A stretch of 64,000 nucleotides of DNA from positions 18,757-82,756 of the IMG/VR virus record IMGVR_UViG_3300032006_000003. One strand, 5' to 3'. This document shows positions 32,706 to 42,749 of the stretch, in pieces (the first letter of the stretch is position 1; each line of letters starts with the position of its first letter). Both the position numbers and the translations under genes were made by a program. This DNA is from a virus. Below the pieces are notes generated by a model, which was not told the DNA's origin, searched no databases, and saw only the letters and a program-made list of their open reading frames with translations.

Positions 32706-33198
32706 CATTACCTCCAATTTTATTTTGAAGACTTTGACGTATTCGGTACGCTGAATCTTCAAGTTCATGAGAAATTTCTTCCATTGTTAATCCTTCTAAA
32801 CGTAAAAAGACAAATCGTTGTTCTTTTAATGTTAAATCATACTGGTTTAATACATCTGCTATTTCAAATCGTTCCTTATCATCAGCAGCTTGTAAAAGGT
32901 TTAATATCTTTGTTGGTATAACTTCAGCATCTGTAATCTGATCTAAGCTATCTGAAATTACTTGTCGTTGGGCTTTTGAAATTAATGTTCGTAATGTATT
33001 TACCATTGCTGTATGTAAATAAGTATGGAATAAAACTCCTTTATCTTCATTAAATCCTCGTGCTGCTTTAATAATTGCTATTCGTAACTCCTGTTCTAAA
33101 TCTCCGTGATCCATACCGATTACAAAAGTATTCTGTAATAAGCGGTGTATCTTAGGTTCCCATTGTTTAATTAGATCATCATTTATCTCAATTGTCAT
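32665..33198 (-). CDS. Sigma-70-like factor
   Basis: A 177-residue protein with sigma region 2 features: DLEQELRIAIIKAARGF and GVLFHTYLHTAMVNTLR, the core-binding and -10 recognition helices. The C-terminal region 4-like HTH is LTLKEQRFVFLRLEGLTMEE, continuing ISHELEDSAYRIRQSLQ. It would redirect host RNA polymerase to phage promoters, and the repeated GTATAATA motif in this window is a candidate target. The ATG at 33198 overlaps the previous stop (TAATG) behind GGAGGG; an ATG 15 nt earlier is less well placed. Confidence 0.8.
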   Translation of the reverse strand: MTIEINDDLIKQWEPKIHRLLQNTFVIGMDHGDLEQELRIAIIKAARGFNEDKGVLFHTYLHTAMVNTLRTLISKAQRQVISDSLDQITDAEVIPTKILNLLQAADDKERFEIADVLNQYDLTLKEQRFVFLRLEGLTMEEISHELEDSAYRIRQSLQNKIGGNDALHEAWATGIAD

Positions 33199-33572
33199 TA
33201 GCCATCCCTCCATCCTCTATAAGTACATGAACGACTACAATAAATATTCTTATAGCCGTATCTATAATTTTTTAATAATACATGTCGTTTACGATAAAAC
33301 TTAACATGGCAAAACGAACATTCTACTTCAATATTAGTGTATTTAAATCGACACGCATTAGAGCAGAACTTTCTATTGTACCCATGAAGTATACTACAAC
33401 CAGTACAGGTACGCAAATCTTTTTTAGCTTTTGGCACACATGTAATTAAATCATTTTTCTGAAGTATATAGGATACATATTGTTTACTAACTCCTACTGT
33501 TTTTGCAATATCAATAGAAGGTAATAAAGGATACTTCTTACGTAACCGTACAATCCTATTTTTAGCTTTCAT
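33198..33572 (-). CDS. HTH plus zinc-finger regulatory protein
   Basis: A 124-residue basic protein. Residues 15-45 form a helix-turn-helix (PSIDIAKTVGVSKQYVSYIL). The remaining part has three cysteine groups: CTGC ... FCSNAC, ECSFC, and YCSRSC, enough for two zinc sites (treble-clef type). No HNH histidine/asparagine pattern is seen. A DNA-binding regulator, encoded just ahead of the sigma factor, is likely; target unknown. Confidence 0.75.
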   Translation of the reverse strand: MKAKNRIVRLRKKYPLLPSIDIAKTVGVSKQYVSYILQKNDLITCVPKAKKDLRTCTGCSILHGYNRKFCSNACRFKYTNIEVECSFCHVKFYRKRHVLLKNYRYGYKNIYCSRSCTYRGWRDG

Positions 33573-36500
33573 TAGCTAGACTCTAATATCTCAATCCGTC
33601 TTTTTAATTCTTTTACGGCCCCAATAAGAGGGGCAATAAACTGTTCATAATTTAATGTTCTCATATTTGCTTCACTTACAGTTGAATTACCTGTAATCTC
33701 TCCTGTTGTTGGGTCTACAGTATCTCTAGTAATATCCGAAGTTTCTGCTGTGGGTATTTTAATTAGCCCTGACTTCGTTTTATCAATACTTAGTCCAGTT
33801 AAAACATCTTCAACTTCTTGAGCAACCAATCCATAATGTAGGATATCACCTCCATGCTTATTGAATTTGCGTGGGGTTAAAGCATTTATGAATGCTAATG
33901 AATCAGCATTTGTAAACTCGACTATATTAGATTTCAGTCGTGAATCTGATCCAGTATTACCTCCGTTATAATATACATCCCCTGCAAAATAACCATCTTT
34001 CCATCTATAGCTATTTGTTCCCCAATCAGTATTCCCATTATTAAATGCATTAACATGGTAATTAGTACTCATCCAGAAAAATAAATCATCAAAATAATTC
34101 TCGTATACGTACCCTGTTGTACTACGCAATCTATATTGATTACTACCTCCATTATAAAAATAGATACTAGGTGAGTCTCCACTAACACCATAAAATTTTG
34201 CGTCATTACTATCTAATACATACCGAGAAACCCCAGAATTGGCGGAAGTTTGTATAGTTGTGCCTGTAATAGTCCCGCTAGTTATAGACCCTATATTAGC
34301 ATTTATTGCCGATAACCCCGTAGTATTAAAAGAGGATGTATTAATTTCAGCTGCTGTAATCTGACCAGAAGCTATCTCATTTACTGTAATAGCGTTAGCA
34401 GCTATTTGACCTGTATCAATTGTATTAGCCCTAATTTGTGTGGCTGTAAGAGAGCCAGTTGCTATCTGTACAGCATTTAATGTAGGTATCCTAGAGCCAA
34501 ACGGAAGTATTGTTGGTGCATCTCCCCATCCATTTAAACTTGTTTGAACAGTAGCAAGCATTACTTTATTTGCTCCAATTGCATCTGAATATGTTGTTGA
34601 AGGAGTTGCCATACTATATGTTTGCCCATTAAGAAATCCGCTACTTCCTGCATCTACATAGAAATAATAACCAGTATTCTGTGCCAAACTTGCTGCTACG
34701 CCCGCATTAATAGTACAGACTGTACCATCATCGAACTCTATTGATCCGTTACCATTATTTGTTCCATTATCCCATTTTAATGCATTCCATGCCGTGCCTG
34801 TCCAACGTAAGTTAGTGGCCCACGGTTGAATATTCTTTGCAATTTCTGTAGCGGAAATTGATCCTGAAGTTATAATATTAGATGCAGCCATTTTATTTGC
34901 TGCTTGACCGGGAGAAGAGGCTCCAAAAATACCAAATTCTACTTCAGGGTCACCATAACGTACCCATAAAATACGAATTTTATTAGAACTCTCAACGTAT
35001 GAAGCTTCAGCTTTTACTTGAAATTCTGACTTACTTACACTTGGATCATAATAAACATAATATATTGTAGACCCGGATAAGGCGGTATTACTTAATTTAG
35101 CATAAGTATTTCCTGCTGCGATAGTTTCAGTTCCTGATGCACTATATAATGTTCCTGTAGTCCATTCTAATCTATCACCCTTATTATTTCCACTAACTCC
35201 TGCTACAAATTCACCTGTTTCATATCTCCATCCTAATGTACCAATACCTGTTTCTGCTTCAAGAGTATCTCCTCTTGCGGCATCAATAATTCCTGCAAAT
35301 CCACTTTCTCCTCCGGGAACATTGAAAACATCTGTATCATTATTTTCACCTACAGTATGCCATGTTGAATCTGATTTACCAGCACCTTCCAGATATATAG
35401 TCTTTGTAACTAAGTGGTTTCCTTTTACGCCTTGAGCCAAATTTTCAACTCGTAAATCATCTCCTGCTCGTACAGGAATATAAATTCGGACATAATGATC
35501 GGCTCCCATTTCTGTATTTGTTGTCGCCTTGTTCATATTAATTGTAAGCGTAGTATCTGAAGCATATGCAGCTATTTGTCCATGCGCTACTTCAGTAGTG
35601 AAAGAAGCATCCGTACCATAAAATCTAGCTGTCATACCTACTCTAACTCCATACTCATTTATAGGTACGGTAGTTGAGCCATCTATATTTGTAAATCCCA
35701 TTGTTCGTTGACGAGTTCCGCTACCACCCGGATTAGAACTAATTTGAATATCTAGATAGTAGTAGGGGCTTCTTGTAGTTGCGAAACTACCCCGTCTAAT
35801 ATCTTTTGTAGTCCGTCTTAATTTAGATAAAACAGCTTCTCGTAAACTATCTGGATGATCATCATTTCTATGCATCATTCTTACAGGTCTACGAACATTC
35901 CATGCGTTTAAAGCACGACCTTCATAAGCATGGGTAATGTTAGGAGAAGCATTAAATTTACAATAGGCTCCTGATGTATCTCCTCTAATATATACATAAG
36001 TATCGGTTCCAAAGTTATTTAAAGGGAAGGCTTTTCCTGCTCCAGTAGAGGTAGTAGTACTTGCGGCATCAGTATTTCTTACATCTGATACTAAAATATG
36101 TTCTATGCCAGCTTGAGTATTAACCCCCCCTGTTTCTACCGAATTATATTGGATTGTGCCAACGTTTAAAGCTAAACAAGAACCGTCATTAGCATTAAAA
36201 CTAGGAGTTCCTGACTCTGCTTTAAATACACTAAAGGTTTCAGCTGCTCCTGCACCCGCAACCTCATTATTTGAATCGGTACTAATTTTTTTAGCATTAT
36301 GAGTCTTAAATCTTGGAAAACAAGCAAAGCTATTGCCAAGGGAAAGAGCGAAATCATAAGTATACCATAATTCAAAAATAGTAGTGGCTCGTATATCTTC
36401 TCGATCTGACTCTTCAGTAGCAAAGTCTGCGGCAGCCCCACCAGATGTTTTAACATTTGATGAGGAGTTATCTCTTGCATTATAAGTTACTATTACGTGA

Positions 36501-37693
36501 CTATTTAAATTCGTACTAGGATCAATAAAATCTGAATTCGGTAACATAAGTCGTCGAGCGGGCAACGTAGTAGTCCCATCTCTGGGTTGTACTCCTTGTT
36601 CAACATATGAGTTAGATGTAGGGTCTGTTATAATTAAACCATTTGTTGCGAAGTTTGCTGATAGTGGTCGAGTTCCTCGTTTATGATAGTTAAATTCTTG
36701 TTTATGAGTTCCGCCATTTGGTAATATCCATGCCCGTTCAACCGTGGCTCCTATTAGATGGGTAGTAGCTTGGTTAAAAGTAGGTGGGTCAGTAGGTGTA
36801 ATTCGAGTAGCAACTGTGAGTGTTGTACTATCAGGTATACCAGTAATTGTCATTTGTTCGGAGCCAATCACAATAGCATCAGAAGTAGCAAAGCCTATTG
36901 TAGATGCAACTGTTACTGTAGTAGCACTTGGACTAGCGGATAATAATACTGTTAAACTTGTAGACTGATCGGGTTTTGGATACGTAAAATTAGGATCGAC
37001 ATAATAATCAAAACCAATATTTTCATAACGAGAAGTATTATGAGGATCATCCATAGCTATTTCGTTAATTGTTTGAAGAACAGATCGTTGTGAATGCTCT
37101 AATATTAAATTACTTTTAACATTTTCTATTGATAATTGATTACGAGATTTTGTAACTGTAGCACCACTTGTTCCTGTCGCAACATCGGTAACCCCTAAAA
37201 TCTTACTATTAACACAATCTGTACTTTCAATTAAATATTCAATTTGTTTCTGTTTGGTATTAGCAAGACTATAGAGAATTCCTTGTTTCTTTTGAGGTAA
37301 TACATCAACACCTAATTCTCTTGCAGGATAATCTCTTAATTCTCCTAATGCGTCATTAGCTACTAGTCTAATTGAATCTCCCCATTGTGCGTCCCATTTA
37401 GTGTCTGCTTCGTAACAATAGCCTGCAAAAACAATCATATGTGTTTCGTCATCAACTAATATAATAGGTTTAAATAAATTAAATTTATCTGTATATGGAC
37501 CTGTACGACTATCTTCATCATCTACAAGTGATCTATCAGGCGCACGATTTGAAATAGTAATAGTAGCAATTCTACCATTTCCTAAACTGTCTTCTAATTC
37601 AAGCCCGATAACAGCACTTGCATCATTGTTAGTTGTAACAGCTTCCCAACGTAAACTATTCCAATAATATAAATTTAATTTAGGGGCTGCCAT
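33572..37693 (-). CDS. Tail-tip or central fibre protein with C-terminal S74 chaperone
   Basis: A 1373-residue protein. The first about 250 residues form a baseplate-hub-like section (LELEDSLGNGRIATITISNR). Beta-rich domains follow and from about 1060 there are repeated ITAxEI/TGQIAANAIT-type segments that trimerise in fibres. The last 125 residues are an intramolecular chaperone: GSDSRLKSNIV (about 1249, catalytic Ser-Asp dyad), LTPRKFNK, HYGLVAQEVE, LNYEQFIAPLI and a C-terminal coiled-coil. S74 domains fold the trimer and cut themselves off. Position after the distal tail and tape measure genes suggests tail-tip or central fibre, probably host contact. Confidence 0.8.
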   Translation of the reverse strand: MAAPKLNLYYWNSLRWEAVTTNNDASAVIGLELEDSLGNGRIATITISNRAPDRSLVDDEDSRTGPYTDKFNLFKPIILVDDETHMIVFAGYCYEADTKWDAQWGDSIRLVANDALGELRDYPARELGVDVLPQKKQGILYSLANTKQKQIEYLIESTDCVNSKILGVTDVATGTSGATVTKSRNQLSIENVKSNLILEHSQRSVLQTINEIAMDDPHNTSRYENIGFDYYVDPNFTYPKPDQSTSLTVLLSASPSATTVTVASTIGFATSDAIVIGSEQMTITGIPDSTTLTVATRITPTDPPTFNQATTHLIGATVERAWILPNGGTHKQEFNYHKRGTRPLSANFATNGLIITDPTSNSYVEQGVQPRDGTTTLPARRLMLPNSDFIDPSTNLNSHVIVTYNARDNSSSNVKTSGGAAADFATEESDREDIRATTIFELWYTYDFALSLGNSFACFPRFKTHNAKKISTDSNNEVAGAGAAETFSVFKAESGTPSFNANDGSCLALNVGTIQYNSVETGGVNTQAGIEHILVSDVRNTDAASTTTSTGAGKAFPLNNFGTDTYVYIRGDTSGAYCKFNASPNITHAYEGRALNAWNVRRPVRMMHRNDDHPDSLREAVLSKLRRTTKDIRRGSFATTRSPYYYLDIQISSNPGGSGTRQRTMGFTNIDGSTTVPINEYGVRVGMTARFYGTDASFTTEVAHGQIAAYASDTTLTINMNKATTNTEMGADHYVRIYIPVRAGDDLRVENLAQGVKGNHLVTKTIYLEGAGKSDSTWHTVGENNDTDVFNVPGGESGFAGIIDAARGDTLEAETGIGTLGWRYETGEFVAGVSGNNKGDRLEWTTGTLYSASGTETIAAGNTYAKLSNTALSGSTIYYVYYDPSVSKSEFQVKAEASYVESSNKIRILWVRYGDPEVEFGIFGASSPGQAANKMAASNIITSGSISATEIAKNIQPWATNLRWTGTAWNALKWDNGTNNGNGSIEFDDGTVCTINAGVAASLAQNTGYYFYVDAGSSGFLNGQTYSMATPSTTYSDAIGANKVMLATVQTSLNGWGDAPTILPFGSRIPTLNAVQIATGSLTATQIRANTIDTGQIAANAITVNEIASGQITAAEINTSSFNTTGLSAINANIGSITSGTITGTTIQTSANSGVSRYVLDSNDAKFYGVSGDSPSIYFYNGGSNQYRLRSTTGYVYENYFDDLFFWMSTNYHVNAFNNGNTDWGTNSYRWKDGYFAGDVYYNGGNTGSDSRLKSNIVEFTNADSLAFINALTPRKFNKHGGDILHYGLVAQEVEDVLTGLSIDKTKSGLIKIPTAETSDITRDTVDPTTGEITGNSTVSEANMRTLNYEQFIAPLIGAVKELKRRIEILESS

Positions 37694-38506
37694 TTATAAA
37701 TAACCTTCTCGTGAACGGGAAACTAATTGCATTGTAAAATCCCACCTATCTTCTTTAGCAGCATTTAATTGAAATCGTGCCTGTTGAATGGCTACTTGAT
37801 AAATACCACCACCTGTTGAACCATGTGTATGCGAACCAGAGCCATGAGTATGTGTTAATAATTCATGGTGTTCGGCGGCTCCGACTTCTAACTCTAAATT
37901 TATATCGTTTTCCGCAACTAATGTATATATATGATCCTCTAATTTATTTTTATATGGAATATAGTAATTTAAAGTTTGCCCCGTATGTTCTACAACAGAA
38001 GCATTAGCATAATTACTTTGAAATCCACTAGTTACGGTTATATTACCCGGTCTTACTGCAAGATCAGGATTACCTTTGGCGGGAGCAATTGAACTTATAG
38101 TTCTTGGATTTGATGTATCTCCATTAATAATAATCGAGTAGCCTACTTGAAGTCCATTAACATTTGCTACAGAGCATGTTACACCAGTTCCAGACGCTGC
38201 TGTAAGGGTAGTCGCTACATGTTTATTTGTATGGGGAATAATTTCCATTCCTTCAAAATCAATTACGCTATCTCCTCCTGTTTTAGTAGTATTTGTATTA
38301 ACTGATGACCCATCAACTATTCCAGTTAAGGTAATTGATGGACGAAACATACCAATATCTAGTAGTATTGGGGATAGTCGTGCTACTGGAATTTGAATGG
38401 GTGTCTTTGTAACTTGAACAGCTACATCAGAACATTTTAATGCGTAACGTATTTTAGTTGCTAATGCATGAGGACCATTTCTAAATAAAACTGCTATATC
38501 TGCCAT
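37694..38506 (-). CDS. Distal tail or tail-tip component
   Basis: A 270-residue beta-rich protein located between the tape measure and the tail-tip/fibre genes, the usual place of the distal tail protein. Residues 40-90 (PVARLSPILLDIGMFRPSIT) and the C-terminal block (YQVAIQQARFQLNAAKEDRWDF) look like tail-tube-fold strands. A His/Gly segment HTHGSGSHTHGS near residue 220 could bind metal, as in other tail-tip proteins. Assignment rests on order and composition. Confidence 0.62.
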   Translation of the reverse strand: MADIAVLFRNGPHALATKIRYALKCSDVAVQVTKTPIQIPVARLSPILLDIGMFRPSITLTGIVDGSSVNTNTTKTGGDSVIDFEGMEIIPHTNKHVATTLTAASGTGVTCSVANVNGLQVGYSIIINGDTSNPRTISSIAPAKGNPDLAVRPGNITVTSGFQSNYANASVVEHTGQTLNYYIPYKNKLEDHIYTLVAENDINLELEVGAAEHHELLTHTHGSGSHTHGSTGGGIYQVAIQQARFQLNAAKEDRWDFTMQLVSRSREGYL

Positions 38507-38515
38507 TAAATTCTC

Positions 38516-40180
38516 CTATCTTAATACGTTACTGGCATCTACTTCAACTCTATGCCCCGCCGCAATTAATTCCGTATAATGATTAAAAGATTCTGCCCAA
38601 GACATTTGATAATATTGTTCAGGACCATGTCCCATCGGACCTCCGAATTGTACTGTAAATGTTACGTTACCGGGTGTAACCTCACCTCCCGGAACCCACG
38701 GTTTTTGTCCTGAACCTACATATTTCCAGATATTTGCCATAGACGCTACGCCCAAATCTCCTGTCCCTCCAAAGGCCATTCTCCATGCCATATCCCATAT
38801 ACCTGATTCTTTATTTATACCTTCTATACCTACTTCTGTACCAGCAAAACTTTGCATTTGATTCATGAATTTACCAGCCCAATTCTGCATATAATTTGGA
38901 TCATTTAACTTTTCAGGAGTTAACAGTTGAAATTGGCGATTTAATTCATCTTGCATTCCTGCATAAGCACCGCCAAGACCTATCATCGCTGGAAGTAACG
39001 CCATCATCATCATAGGACTTCGTGATTTACCAAAGGCGATATCAGTTGCTCCTTCCGCATAACGTAAAAATTTCATGGCTTGTAGGGAATCGACCATGTC
39101 TACTCGACCTTCAGGAACACCAGCAGCTTGTATTGCATCAGCTATTAGCTTTCTTTCATGTTGATCTGCCAACCATTCCTTACCAATTTTATATGCACCG
39201 CCCATTATTGCGAAAACTTGTCCTGCCCTTCCTAATTTAGCTAATGCTCCTGCTCCTGCTTTTGTATAAATATTAACTCTCTTCCCCTCAATTTCTCTAA
39301 AACCTAGCGAATAATCTCTTGCTTGTTTAGTTAAATTGGCTAAACCCGCAGGAATTTTGCCTCCCATAATAGCTTTTTGACTTAGTCCGCCCCATGAAGC
39401 TACTTTTCGTCCTGTATCCGCTATACTAGTCACAACTTTCCCAACTCTACCTGATTTACCTACATCCCCAGCAGCATCCGCAGTAGCAGAGGCCGCTTTC
39501 CCTAATCCGGGAGAAGCTGCCCATTTCAATGCTCCCCACCCTAATCCAATAGCAAGCGGAGCGATTTTAAAAGAAAGTTTTCGCATCATAGCCAAGGCGA
39601 TTATTCCACCAATCGTGGACCAACCGGGATGATCTCCCATCCATTCAGTTATGCCTGCTACTAGACCTTTAGCAAACCCTAGTCCATGATCGTCCATCCA
39701 ACCCTGCATCTTCTGACTAAGAATTTCCATTCCTGATTCCCAACCGCCCGCAAAAACAGTTCTTAACCAATTCCACAGAGGAGTTAATATTTCGACTAGC
39801 CGATCAATTTTTTTCTGCGCCCAATCTGCAACAACAGGAACTTTACTTGCAAGCCATTGCATAGCAGGAATTAAAATAGGCATTAATGGAGCCAACATAA
39901 CGTCAACCATTGCTCCAAAAATTTGGAATAAAGAACCTACATAGCTAGTAAAAATCTGAGATTGTTTTAACATAGACTTTAAACTGACTTCAATTCCCAT
40001 CTGTTTAAAGAAGCCTGTTAAAGGAGGAACACGGTTTTGTATTTCTCTCTGTACATTTTTAAGTCCAGCCTGTATTTCGGCTGGCATGTCACCGGGAACT
40101 GCTGGGGACCCACCACCGTTGGCGACCGCCGCAGCCCCTTCGGACTGAAACTTAATAAAATACGTTGCACCTGATGCCAT
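38516..40180 (-). CDS. Tail tape measure protein
   Basis: A 554-residue protein with hydrophobic segments (SLFQIFGAMVDVMLAPLMPI, IPAMQWLASKVPVV, GWSTIGGIIALAMM, MMMALLPAMIGLGGAYAG) amid helical, Ala/Gly-rich stretches, typical of tape measure proteins that set tail length and enter the host envelope on infection. It directly follows the frameshifted chaperone gene, whose extended frame stops on its start codon (TAATG). The modest length suggests a fairly short tail. The C-terminal 100 residues are beta-like (NVTFTVQFGGPMGHG). Confidence 0.8.
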   Translation of the reverse strand: MASGATYFIKFQSEGAAAVANGGGSPAVPGDMPAEIQAGLKNVQREIQNRVPPLTGFFKQMGIEVSLKSMLKQSQIFTSYVGSLFQIFGAMVDVMLAPLMPILIPAMQWLASKVPVVADWAQKKIDRLVEILTPLWNWLRTVFAGGWESGMEILSQKMQGWMDDHGLGFAKGLVAGITEWMGDHPGWSTIGGIIALAMMRKLSFKIAPLAIGLGWGALKWAASPGLGKAASATADAAGDVGKSGRVGKVVTSIADTGRKVASWGGLSQKAIMGGKIPAGLANLTKQARDYSLGFREIEGKRVNIYTKAGAGALAKLGRAGQVFAIMGGAYKIGKEWLADQHERKLIADAIQAAGVPEGRVDMVDSLQAMKFLRYAEGATDIAFGKSRSPMMMMALLPAMIGLGGAYAGMQDELNRQFQLLTPEKLNDPNYMQNWAGKFMNQMQSFAGTEVGIEGINKESGIWDMAWRMAFGGTGDLGVASMANIWKYVGSGQKPWVPGGEVTPGNVTFTVQFGGPMGHGPEQYYQMSWAESFNHYTELIAAGHRVEVDASNVLR

Positions 40181-40811
40181 TAACGCATACTCCTTGCTTG
40201 CTGTTGCTGTTGACGTTCCTCTATTGCTAGTTCAACGCCTAATATAACTGCGATATCCGTTTCTCCTAGTTCCTCTATCTTATCCCACGGAATACCTAAT
40301 CTCAACAATTTTAGTATTACCGTCCAATACTGAAATACTAAGCCCTCAGTTTGAGAAGTTCCTTGTACTCCCGCAAGAAAAACTAGGACTCGTCTTTTAA
40401 ATTGTCAATCTGTTCTAAACCTCCTGCTTCTGTATCATCTCCACCAAATGCTTTTGGTACGACTTCTTCCAAGGCTCCTCCTAATCGTTCATCAATTGAA
40501 AGTAGAAAACTTTCAGTCGTCTTTCCCCACGGAGCATCAACAATCATTTCTCGTAAACACATTCGTACATAGGCATCTCCATCAAAAGATGTTTGTCCAT
40601 CAGTTCCCCACTTAACCGCCTTTGAAAGAATTTGATTCCGTCTAGCCCATGAAAGCTTTTTAACTTGTACTTCAAATGTTTCTTTTGTATCCTCTATTGT
40701 AAGAGTCTGTGTTTCTGGTGTCGTTGTAATTTGGTAATTTTTAAAATCAAAGGGTTTCCCTATTTCCTGTGCTTTAAAATTTTCCTGTGCTGTTTGCTTT
40801 TCTTCTGCCAT
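40180..40811 (-). CDS. Tail assembly chaperone, -1 frameshift fusion (gpGT-type)
   Basis: The 142-codon gene continues into the -1 frame after a perfect slippery heptamer T TTA AAA. The first 139 codons are followed by 71 more, giving a 210-residue fusion. The added part reads LAGVQGTSQTEGLVFQYW, then IPWDKIEELGETDIAVILG and a Gln-rich end, the helical shape of gpT-like extensions. Its stop codon overlaps the tape measure start. Two chaperone forms in a fixed ratio, gpG and gpGT, are a near-universal feature of long-tailed phages and coat the tape measure during tail assembly. The 200-nt stretch would otherwise be an unexplained gap. Confidence 0.85.
40383..40811 (-). CDS. Tail assembly chaperone, unshifted form (gpG-type)
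   Basis: A 142-residue acidic protein made when ribosomes do not slip: a disordered start, beta strands (FKNYQITTTPETQTLTIED), a helical middle (KKLSWARRNQILSKAV, DAYVRMCLREMI) and an acidic end (IDNLKDES) placed just after the slippery site. It lies between the tail tube and the tape measure genes, the canonical position. It should be the more abundant of the two chaperone forms. Confidence 0.85.
   Translation of the reverse strand: MAEEKQTAQENFKAQEIGKPFDFKNYQITTTPETQTLTIEDTKETFEVQVKKLSWARRNQILSKAVKWGTDGQTSFDGDAYVRMCLREMIVDAPWGKTTESFLLSIDERLGGALEEVVPKAFGGDDTEAGGLEQIDNLKDES
40395..40401 (-). promoter_or_regulatory. Programmed -1 ribosomal frameshift site (T TTA AAA)
   Basis: On the minus strand GACAAT TTAAAAG contains the heptamer TTTAAAA in the phase X XXY YYZ relative to the chaperone frame, four codons before its TAG stop. 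Slippage into the -1 frame opens 71 codons that end on the tape measure start. Clear in sequence; efficiency unknown. Confidence 0.85.
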
Positions 40812-40828
40812 CTAGTCCTCCTCATAAT

Positions 40829-42712
40829 CTATGGATAAAAATATTCTGAATCTGAAATTTTAATTTTTAAATTTGGAACCATAAAGTTAACTGATTGTTC
40901 CATTGGATTGGCCCCATCTACATTAATGGGAGCCGCTGTTAATATTGCACCTTGATTTAATCCTCCTTCTCCTTCTGCTCCATCACTTGGAATCTGAATA
41001 GAGATTTGATCCGCCGAGTTATTGGCTCGTTGGAATATTAAACTAATTGTAACACCTTCTAAGTTAGTATAGTTACTTGATGTTGGGTGATCACTAGCCT
41101 GCATTATTTCTTTAAACAAGCTATGCTGAGTCGCAGACACGAAATCTGCTGAATCAGGCAATCCAACTGTCGCCGTCATACTATAAGTACGTTGCCCTTC
41201 AAAAATCTCTTTAGGTCCTCTATTATCATTTCCTCTCTGTTCAACATAATATTTTGGTTCTAATGCATTAGATATATCTAATGAGAAGTTTTGAATCCTT
41301 CCGACTGTAGTTCCAAAGAACTTAATCTCCCCCTCTGAAAAATAGTATGGTTCTGTAGTGGGCAAATATCTTCCATCCACATTTGAACTTCCACTTAATG
41401 CTGGTGATCCAATATCTGTCTTTGCAATATCATGCATAAAGGTAAAGCCTCTAACATTTTCTGATGATGTAAGCTGTCCTGTATTTGAACCAGAACTATC
41501 AGAAAGGGCTATATTATGATTCATTCCTAAGAAAGAGGACGCATTCCAATCGCATGTAATTAAACCCCCTGCATCTGCACTTAATGTAAGCCCGTCTATT
41601 TTACCGCCATAATATCTTCTTTGGAAAGCATTAGCCCCCTCATCATCCTTTACATTAACATTCCACGCAAGAGAGGGTAATTTAACGTCTTCCATTAGAT
41701 GGTGTACGAAGGTTGCTCCAGAAGCAGCTATGCTTGTTGTTGTCCCACTATTCGATCCACTTTCATGATCAAAGAATAAAGGATAGTTAAGTCTAATAAA
41801 TGCATCGTGTGCTAGGGTTCCTCCTCCTGAAACAACTCGACGAATTTCTTGTCGAGCATCTGCTGTTGGAGTGGCTGATCCAGTTAATTGAGTCGAGCCT
41901 GCCGCCCCATTTCCTCCAAGACAGAGTGTTGCCCCATTAGCAATCGCAACTGTGCCTGTACCACCCGTAGCTTTTACTTGTACCATTGGTGATCCTGCGG
42001 TTCCTACTATTCCAGCACAATTACTAATTGCAGACGGAGCAGCCGCTGGTACAGAAATTACTTTACCTAAAGGAAAACGAAGAGGGAATCCGTTTAACAA
42101 TACCATACCTGATACAGAACCTGAATAAGCTTGCTGTCCTTTATAGTATTGGTATACATTACGATTAGTATTTTGTCCTAAAACGTATCTCTGATCAAAA
42201 GATTCTTCAACGTCAGGGCAATCTACAGAGTCATAAACACCGGGAAACCATGTTATATATCTATCAATATCAGGTCCTCCATAATTAGAGGATTCTGCCT
42301 GTGATTGAGCCGTTAATCCAGCACTATAATCCATGTTGCGAACAACTGCCCCAATTCCATGAGGAAAGGCTACAGGAGGATCGACTGTAACTGAGGTTCC
42401 ACTTACATGTGTAACTCTACGTACTTCAGGAACAGAGTAATGAGTTACCGCTCCTGATGTAACCTGATTCGCTGTGGTAGCTGTAGAATCAATAATAATG
42501 AATCGTTGATCTAAGTCTGATCCTGAAACATGTGATCCTTTTAAACTACCCGCAGATGCTAACGTAAGAACAGTATCTCCCGGATTTGTTGCCTCAGTAA
42601 GAGTAGTAGTTAACGTAGAACCTGACGGTAAAGGCGTAGCTAACTGCGCTTCAGGCGGTCCTTCACCCGCTGCGAATGTAAATTGTGCTTGATCACTTCG
42701 ATATATAGCCAT
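40829..42712 (-). CDS. Major tail tube protein
   Basis: A 627-residue, beta-rich protein upstream of the tail chaperone, the standard tube position. It contains long regular beta blocks (TFAAGEGPPEA; ITWFPGVYDSV; LPSLAWNVNVKD) and a tube-like C-terminal portion (AEVTISLI-like strands near 560, MEQSVNFMVPNLKIKI at the end). It is larger than minimal tube proteins (about 150-250 residues), so it probably carries inserted decoration domains. Binding GGAGGTxxxxxATG-type ribosome site is weak but GGGGGAA is present. Confidence 0.65.
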   Translation of the reverse strand: MAIYRSDQAQFTFAAGEGPPEAQLATPLPSGSTLTTTLTEATNPGDTVLTLASAGSLKGSHVSGSDLDQRFIIIDSTATTANQVTSGAVTHYSVPEVRRVTHVSGTSVTVDPPVAFPHGIGAVVRNMDYSAGLTAQSQAESSNYGGPDIDRYITWFPGVYDSVDCPDVEESFDQRYVLGQNTNRNVYQYYKGQQAYSGSVSGMVLLNGFPLRFPLGKVISVPAAAPSAISNCAGIVGTAGSPMVQVKATGGTGTVAIANGATLCLGGNGAAGSTQLTGSATPTADARQEIRRVVSGGGTLAHDAFIRLNYPLFFDHESGSNSGTTTSIAASGATFVHHLMEDVKLPSLAWNVNVKDDEGANAFQRRYYGGKIDGLTLSADAGGLITCDWNASSFLGMNHNIALSDSSGSNTGQLTSSENVRGFTFMHDIAKTDIGSPALSGSSNVDGRYLPTTEPYYFSEGEIKFFGTTVGRIQNFSLDISNALEPKYYVEQRGNDNRGPKEIFEGQRTYSMTATVGLPDSADFVSATQHSLFKEIMQASDHPTSSNYTNLEGVTISLIFQRANNSADQISIQIPSDGAEGEGGLNQGAILTAAPINVDGANPMEQSVNFMVPNLKIKISDSEYFYP

Positions 42713-42749
42713 AATAAGTTCCCCCTATTAGTTTCTTGACCTATTATAT

